Shown one piece after another: positions 6,581 through 10,071 of a DNA stretch of 10,071 nucleotides. Location: NCBI GenBank assembly GCA_002293455.1, contig DBDH01000093.1:309-10379 (forward strand), given 5' to 3'. Every line of letters begins with the position of its first letter. Positions within the stretch are counted from its first letter, which is position 1. The DNA is from Treponema sp. UBA937 (lineage in GTDB: Bacteria > Spirochaetota > Spirochaetia > Treponematales > Breznakiellaceae). The translations under genes were made by a program, and so were the position numbers. The notes beneath the pieces are model-generated. The model worked only from the letters and a program-made list of their open reading frames with translations, was not told the origin of the DNA and ran no database searches.

Positions 6581-7253
6581 TATTTTTGATGTTGATTACA
6601 CAATACTAAAAAAACCTTCCGCCTGGCATTTTTTATTGGAAGCATTGTCGGAAAAGCTTATCAATTTTTCTCAGATTAAACGGCTTCCCTTTGAGTGGCT
6701 TCGTTACAAACTGGGAGACCCCAATCAGGATTTTATCGAAGAAACGGTTAAGCATCTTGCAAACATTGAGCGGAGCGTGCTTGAAGCGCTTATGCAAACC
6801 TGTTTTGAACAACGTATGAAGCCAAGTATCTACACCGGAGCGATGCGCCTTATCGAAGAAATGAAAAAACGCGGTGAAACAATTATGTTTGCCACATCAT
6901 CATTTAACATTATGATTAAACCGCTTGAGCGTTTTTTGGATATTAACGGCTCGCTTTCTTCAACGCTGGAATTTGCCGATGGAAAAACCACCGGACGTGT
7001 TGTAGGAATGAGTCTTTTCGGCGTAAAGAAAAAAGATATTGCTGCCGCGTGGCTTGCGGAACACAGCATCGTTCCAAGCGATGTCCGGTTTTACAGCGAC
7101 TCTTACACAGACCTTCCCCTTCTGGAATATGCGGGCGAGGCAATAGCGGTTAATCCCGACCACATTCTAAAACGTGAAGCAAAAAAACGCGGCTGGGAGA
7201 TTATATATTTTCGCGAGACGTTAGGCTGCATAAAATATGATTCTCAAACTTGA
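6573..7253 (+). CDS. HAD-IB family phosphatase (SerB-like fold)
   Basis: This 226-aa cytoplasmic phosphohydrolase has motif I FDVDYTIL (nucleophile D6, acid/base D8), motif II ATSSFN (S109/S110), a lysine cluster GVKKKD (150-155) for motif III and motif IV YSDSYTDLP (174-182, D176 and D180), followed by AVNPDHILKREAKKRGW. The last block is typical of the HAD-IB subfamily rather than true phosphoserine phosphatase. In some actinobacteria, for example mycobacterial PlsC, such a domain is fused to the acyltransferase; here it is separate but overlaps the acyltransferase gene by 8 bp (ATGGTTAA). A role in dephosphorylating a lipid intermediate or lysophosphatidate is inferred from context. The frame is open back to 6486, but the conserved domain starts exactly at ATG 6573, so the longer start is rejected. 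Confidence 0.88.
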   Translation: MVNIFDVDYTILKKPSAWHFLLEALSEKLINFSQIKRLPFEWLRYKLGDPNQDFIEETVKHLANIERSVLEALMQTCFEQRMKPSIYTGAMRLIEEMKKRGETIMFATSSFNIMIKPLERFLDINGSLSSTLEFADGKTTGRVVGMSLFGVKKKDIAAAWLAEHSIVPSDVRFYSDSYTDLPLLEYAGEAIAVNPDHILKREAKKRGWEIIYFRETLGCIKYDSQT

Positions 7254-7680
7254 ACAAGATACGGCACAGAACGATATTAATATAACAATAAAATATCCGG
7301 AAGAGAATAGAACAATTAATGACATCGTTTCGTTTTTGAAAACGTATGACACACAAATAGAATGCTATTCAAAAAAAGGCATTAAAAAGGTAAACGCTTC
7401 TGATATTTACTACATTGAAAGCATGGACAAAACGGCTGTTGTTTTCTGTGAAAAGGAAAATTATCAGACAAATTTTCGTTTATATCAACTTTACGAAAAA
7501 TTGTCGAATAGAGGATTTGTACAAGTCAGCAAATACTGCATTTTGAATATAAACAAACTGGATAGATTTAAACCGCTGTTAAACAGCCGCATGGAAGCTC
7601 TATTGATAAATGGTGCGCGTGTATACATAAACAGAAATTATCTTGCTGATATAAAAAGGAAGTTTCAAAATGATGCATAA
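7237..7680 (+). CDS. LytTR-domain DNA-binding regulator without receiver domain
   Basis: This 147-aa protein has a LytTR DNA-binding domain over about residues 45-145: VNASDIYYIESMDKTAVVF (52-70), YQTNFRLYQLYEKL (76-89), GFVQVSKYCILNINKL (93-108), RMEALLINGARVYINRNYL (118-136). The N-terminal 40 residues (ITIKYPEEN, IVSFLKTYD) resemble the short lead of stand-alone LytTR regulators; there is no phosphorylation receiver domain, so it is not a classical response regulator. It overlaps the HAD gene by 17 bp and the membrane-protein gene by 11 bp, so it is probably expressed from the lipid operon. In known LytTR regulatory systems (HdrRM and BrsRM of Streptococcus mutans) the partner membrane protein holds the regulator inactive. 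A likely target is the phased repeat array at 8129-8171. No strong Shine-Dalgarno is seen before the ATG. Confidence 0.9.
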   Translation: MILKLEQDTAQNDINITIKYPEENRTINDIVSFLKTYDTQIECYSKKGIKKVNASDIYYIESMDKTAVVFCEKENYQTNFRLYQLYEKLSNRGFVQVSKYCILNINKLDRFKPLLNSRMEALLINGARVYINRNYLADIKRKFQNDA

Positions 7681-8098
7681 CATAAAAAAAACAATTATGA
7701 ATATTATGATTACAACATGTGCCGCGCTGATGCTTTTGGCTGTTTTCGCGTTAATCAACGGAGGCAGAGCCGTGTTTCTAAGAACATTTTTTGAGATATT
7801 CGGCGCAAATGTCTTAATTCATTTAGGTCTTATGTTAACCAAAAGATTTGAAAGCAGTTTTGCCGCTTTGGAATTTTTGATTGATATTAGTTACACAATT
7901 GCAGTCCTTATCGTTTTTGGCATTGTTTTCAATTGGTATTCATCAACGCCGGTTTGGTATCTTATTATTATGGCAGTTGTGATATACGCATTCGGCGTTT
8001 TTATCAATATTATCCGAATAAAAAAAGACGCGGATGAATTAAACGCGTTATTGCAAAAACGCAAAAACAAACACAATGCAAGCACATTAGGAAACTGA
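7670..8098 (+). CDS. DUF3021-like four-helix membrane protein
   Basis: This 142-aa integral membrane protein has four predicted helices at about 8-29, 37-56, 67-88 and 94-115, and a charged cytoplasmic tail with KKDADELNALLQKRKNK (118-134). The helix layout and the tail motif resemble DUF3021 proteins, which are commonly encoded next to LytTR regulators. By analogy with LytTR regulatory systems it probably binds and restrains the regulator encoded just upstream, releasing it on an unknown membrane signal. Two consecutive ATGs (7670 and 7673) are possible; AGGAAG (7657-7662) is spaced suitably for either. The base composition is markedly AT-rich compared with the kinase gene. No terminator with a T-run is visible directly after the stop; a 7-bp AAACTGA/TCAGTTT repeat (8092-8120) overlaps it. 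Confidence 0.8.
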   Translation: MMHNIKKTIMNIMITTCAALMLLAVFALINGGRAVFLRTFFEIFGANVLIHLGLMLTKRFESSFAALEFLIDISYTIAVLIVFGIVFNWYSSTPVWYLIIMAVVIYAFGVFINIIRIKKDADELNALLQKRKNKHNASTLGN

Positions 8099-8128
8099 TA
8101 AAAACACAGACATTCAGTTTATCGCAAG

Positions 8129-8171
8129 AACTTCATGTAACTTAGTATTTAATCCCTGCAACTTGGTGTTT
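8129..8171 (+). promoter_or_regulatory. Phased AACTT direct repeats, candidate LytTR operator
   Basis: Three repeats begin at 8129 (AACTTCATGT), 8139 (AACTTAGTATTT) and 8160 (AACTTGGTGTTT). The last two match at 10 of 12 positions and start 21 bp apart; the first starts 10 bp before the second. LytTR regulators such as AgrA bind about 9-bp direct repeats spaced by about 12 bp (21-bp period), on one face of the helix. The array lies just upstream of a candidate -35 box and downstream of the LytTR/DUF3021 genes. Confidence 0.5.
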
Positions 8172-8176
8172 TTCTA

Positions 8177-8205
8177 TTCTCAAAATAAAAACATCGCGTT
8201 ATATT
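8177..8205 (+). promoter_or_regulatory. Candidate promoter of the envelope-protein operon
   Basis: TTCTCA (8177-8182, 4 of 6 to TTGACA) and TATATT (8200-8205, 5 of 6 to TATAAT) are separated by 17 bp. The weak -35 next to phased direct repeats is what an activator-dependent promoter would show. An alternative TTGACA at 8210-8215 has only a poor -10 (AATCGG) downstream. Confidence 0.45.
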
Positions 8206-8264
8206 CCTTTTGACAACCGGTTCAAAGATTGAAATCGGCTGTTGAAGAAAGGAGGAAAACAGTA

Positions 8265-8831
8265 ATGCGGAAATGCATCATGTTATTTGTAATAGCAATT
8301 CTATCTTGTTCATTATTCGGGCAGGAAAACAAAAAACAAATACCGATAAATGTCAGCTATTTTGGTGAAACCTTGATACATCCGGGTTTTGAAATAAGTT
8401 ACGAGAATGATTTTCACAAATGGTTTAACTTTACTCTTTCAGTAGGAACGTACATACATCAGCGCCACCACACAGGATTATTTTTTAACGGTGAAATTAA
8501 CTGGCGTTATACTTTTCCTATCGGATATAGTATTGAATTGGGCGTCGGCCTTGGCTATTTGCATACCTGGCAGAACGGGGGAGAAACATACACTGTTGAC
8601 GGCGACGGAAATGTAAAAACGAAAACTGTAATCGGCCGCCCCAGTTTCATGCCTACAATTAAACTGGGGTTATTGGGCTGGGATTTGCGAAAGAAAACAA
8701 ATATTCCCATGCGGCTGAATATTGACGTAATAGCATTCGGTGAATTGCCATATAACAACTACTTTATGCCTCACTTTGCGCTTAAAGCAGGGGCGACTTA
8801 TTATTTTGATGTTCCGTCAGGAGGGAATTAA
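8265..8831 (+). CDS. Exported protein, probable small outer-membrane beta-barrel
   Basis: I do not recognise a named family for this 188-aa protein. The N-terminus MRKCIMLFVIAILSCSLFGQ is a signal peptide, probably cut near FG-QEN; ILSC might be read as a weak lipobox but LFGQEN fits signal peptidase I better. The mature part alternates polar and hydrophobic residues in stretches joined by short turns (INVSYFGE, GFEISYEN, FNFTLSVGTYI, GLFFNGEINWRY, YSIELGVGLGYL, TIKLGLLGW, RLNIDVIAFGE) and ends FALKAGATYYFDV, compatible with an about eight-stranded outer-membrane barrel. The start is fixed by AAAGGAGG (8248-8255) nine bases before ATG 8265; an ORF extension to 8229 lacks such support. The next gene begins two bases after this stop, so the two are co-transcribed. 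Function is unknown. Confidence 0.75.
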   Translation: MRKCIMLFVIAILSCSLFGQENKKQIPINVSYFGETLIHPGFEISYENDFHKWFNFTLSVGTYIHQRHHTGLFFNGEINWRYTFPIGYSIELGVGLGYLHTWQNGGETYTVDGDGNVKTKTVIGRPSFMPTIKLGLLGWDLRKKTNIPMRLNIDVIAFGELPYNNYFMPHFALKAGATYYFDVPSGGN

Positions 8832-8832
8832 T

Positions 8833-9861
8833 ATGAAAAAACATTTTTTTCTTTTTGCAATAGTTTTACTGTTTTTTGTTTCATGCGCGGACGCTTTTCT
8901 TGATACGGCCTATAAAGGCGGCGATTGGTTTTATCTTGAAAATGACGGCGCGGTAATGCCGGTTTGGGTGTGCGGCAATACTGCTTCAAATACTTTTATC
9001 GTATTCCTCCACGGAGGACCGGGAAATACTTCGATGACTTATGCCGCTTCTTCGGCGCATAAAAAGCTTCAAGATGATTACGCGCTTGTGTATTATGATC
9101 AGCGCGGTTCAGGCATGGCACAGGGAAATCCGAAACCGGAAACATTTACGATAGAACAATCTGTGGAAGATCTTGATAAAGTCATTTCCATCATAAACAA
9201 AAAATATAACTGTGAGTCAATCTTTTTGTTCGGGAAAAGCTGGGGCGGTGCCATTGGCACAGCTTATTTACTGGACGCGGAGCGGCAAAACAAAATAAGC
9301 GGCTGGATAGAAGAAGATGGATCGCACAATATGAAATTGGGCCTGGAACTTGCAAAACAATGGGTTATGGACAAAGCCCAGACAAAAATCGATAACGGCA
9401 GTGATGCCAGCCGTTGGAGAAAAGAATTGAGATGGTACAACAGCAATCCTGATTTATCCAAAACCGATAACCTCTTGCGCCATGGAAGCAATCTTAATGA
9501 TCTCAACGGGATTTATCTTAACCCAAACAATGATCCGGGTAATTTCTTTTCTTTTGCCTCACCCGTTCCCATATTTTATCAGTTAACAACACTGTATATT
9601 ACTAATAACAACAAATTTGACATAAAAAACATAGACTACTCCCCAGAGATGCATAAAATTACGATTCCATCAATGATACTTTGGGGGCGCCATGACGGGA
9701 CGCTTCCGGTTGCTTTGGCTCAAAACGCATACGACAGTATCGGTACGGTTCCGGCGGATAAATATGTCCATATTTTTGAAAACTCTGCCCATTGCGCTTC
9801 TTTTGAGGAACCGGAATTATGGTTAAGCAGAATGAGAGCATTCATAGAAACATACGAATGA
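8833..9861 (+). CDS. Exported alpha/beta-hydrolase, proline-iminopeptidase-like, probable lipoprotein
   Basis: This 342-aa alpha/beta-hydrolase is of the S33/prolyl-aminopeptidase type. It shows HGGPG (60-64, oxyanion hole), YYDQRGSG (87-94), the nucleophile elbow GKSWGG (S136), catalytic D288 in LWGRHDGTLP and H320 in NSAHCASFEEPE: a complete Ser-Asp-His triad. The N-terminus MKKHFFLFAIVLLFFVSC is a signal peptide with a probable relaxed spirochaete-like lipobox (FVSC, C18), so the enzyme is likely membrane-anchored on the periplasmic or outer side. The substrate (a peptide, ester or signal molecule) is unknown, and the cytosolic prolyl aminopeptidases of this family are usually not exported. 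An AGGAGGG motif (8819-8825) precedes the chosen ATG at 8833; the upstream extension to 8740 overlaps the previous gene and destroys the signal peptide. It forms a two-gene operon with the barrel-like protein. Confidence 0.9.
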   Translation: MKKHFFLFAIVLLFFVSCADAFLDTAYKGGDWFYLENDGAVMPVWVCGNTASNTFIVFLHGGPGNTSMTYAASSAHKKLQDDYALVYYDQRGSGMAQGNPKPETFTIEQSVEDLDKVISIINKKYNCESIFLFGKSWGGAIGTAYLLDAERQNKISGWIEEDGSHNMKLGLELAKQWVMDKAQTKIDNGSDASRWRKELRWYNSNPDLSKTDNLLRHGSNLNDLNGIYLNPNNDPGNFFSFASPVPIFYQLTTLYITNNNKFDIKNIDYSPEMHKITIPSMILWGRHDGTLPVALAQNAYDSIGTVPADKYVHIFENSAHCASFEEPELWLSRMRAFIETYE

Positions 9862-9940
9862 AAAATCTGCTGTTTTAGACGGTGCAGAGTAACTCAAAGA
9901 GCGGTTTAGCCTATTGTCTACTATCCGGGGATAAGTCCAT

Positions 9941-9960
9941 TCCTCTGTGTTCCTCTGTGT
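9941..9960 (+). repeat. Tandem 10-bp repeat TCCTCTGTGT x2
   Basis: Two perfect adjacent copies of TCCTCTGTGT. The same word returns at 10023-10032 and, inverted, at 9995-10004 within the downstream hairpin, so the whole stretch is one repeat cluster. Confidence 0.7.
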
Positions 9961-9993
9961 AAATCAAATAGGTCCCAACGAGTTGAATATTTC

Positions 9994-10042
9994 TACACAG
10001 AGGAGCAATAAAAGATTTTTGCTCCTCTGTGTAATATTTTTT
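9994..10042 (+). terminator. 15-bp hairpin plus T-run after the hydrolase operon
   Basis: The arms at 9994-10008 and 10019-10033 are exact complements (TACACAGAGGAGCAA/TTGCTCCTCTGTGTA) with a 10-nt loop, followed after three bases by six T residues (10037-10042). This is compatible with an intrinsic terminator about 130 nt past the hydrolase stop. The stem is built from the same CCTCTGTGT word as the tandem repeat upstream, so it may also be a dispersed repeat. Confidence 0.6.
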
Positions 10043-10071
10043 CTGTAAAAATACAATCAAAAACCCAAATC

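Noticed and set aside
8092..8120. AAACTGA/TCAGTTT inverted repeat after the DUF3021-like gene as a terminator
   Set aside because: The stem is only 7 bp and AT-rich, with a 15-nt loop, and no T-run follows.
8210..8238. TTGACA at 8210-8215 as the main promoter of the envelope operon
   Set aside because: The -35 is perfect but the hexamer 17 bp downstream (AATCGG) is a poor -10. The pair at 8177/8200 fits better and sits next to the phased repeats.
8740..8832. Upstream extension of the hydrolase gene
   Set aside because: It overlaps the barrel-like gene and would bury the signal peptide; the ATG at 8833 has a strong AGGAGGG.
9941..10033. CRISPR-like array
   Set aside because: The repeat word is only 9-10 bp, the copies are adjacent or inverted, spacing is irregular and no cas gene is present.

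Overview
The window looks like chromosomal DNA of a Gram-negative bacterium with a periplasm and outer membrane, most likely a Treponema-like spirochaete, perhaps a gut species. The taxonomic guess rests on the style of the exported-protein N-termini (FVFGRGGRED after the leader, relaxed lipobox FVSC) and on gene content. It is an inference from reading, not a database result. There are ten protein genes, no rRNA or tRNA gene, no CRISPR array and no transposase.

Region 1 (about 40-4834, minus strand) is a compact importer operon of the Fbp/AfuA type. It is transcribed right to left: periplasmic binding protein (3692-4834), a structured 284-bp spacer, a fused two-domain permease (1614-3407), an ATPase (497-1612) and, translationally coupled at the end, a free-standing RapZ C-terminal-type domain protein (117-500, TTG start). 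A perfect 17-bp inverted repeat (46-96) closes the operon. The substrate is probably ferric iron or another small ligand of this transporter class. The sequence does not settle it, because the adjacent Tyr-Tyr pair typical of FbpA is not visible.

Region 2 (4961-8098, plus strand) diverges from region 1 across a 126-bp spacer that carries two tandem GATAAT-type repeats. Five genes are packed with overlaps or 3-bp gaps: diacylglycerol kinase-like lipid kinase, PlsC-type acyltransferase (with an HX4E instead of HX4D motif), HAD-IB phosphatase, a LytTR DNA-binding regulator without a receiver domain, and a four-helix DUF3021-like membrane protein. The first three form a phosphatidate/phospholipid module. 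The last two match the known LytTR regulator plus membrane-inhibitor arrangement. Base composition becomes visibly more AT-rich from the LytTR gene onward.

Region 3 (8099-9861, plus strand) begins with a spacer holding AACTT-type direct repeats at 10- and 21-bp steps, immediately upstream of a plausible promoter. This is the geometry expected for a LytTR-type operator. It precedes a two-gene operon encoding an exported, probably beta-barrel protein and an S33/proline-iminopeptidase-like alpha/beta-hydrolase that is probably a lipoprotein. The right end (9941-10042) carries CCTCTGTGT repeats and a 15-bp hairpin with a T-run, likely a terminator derived from, or doubling as, a dispersed repeat.

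The most interesting hypothesis is a membrane-linked regulatory circuit: a LytTR/DUF3021 pair co-transcribed with phospholipid enzymes and acting on the adjacent envelope-protein operon through the phased repeats. The components belong to known families. The combination and the operator are inference.
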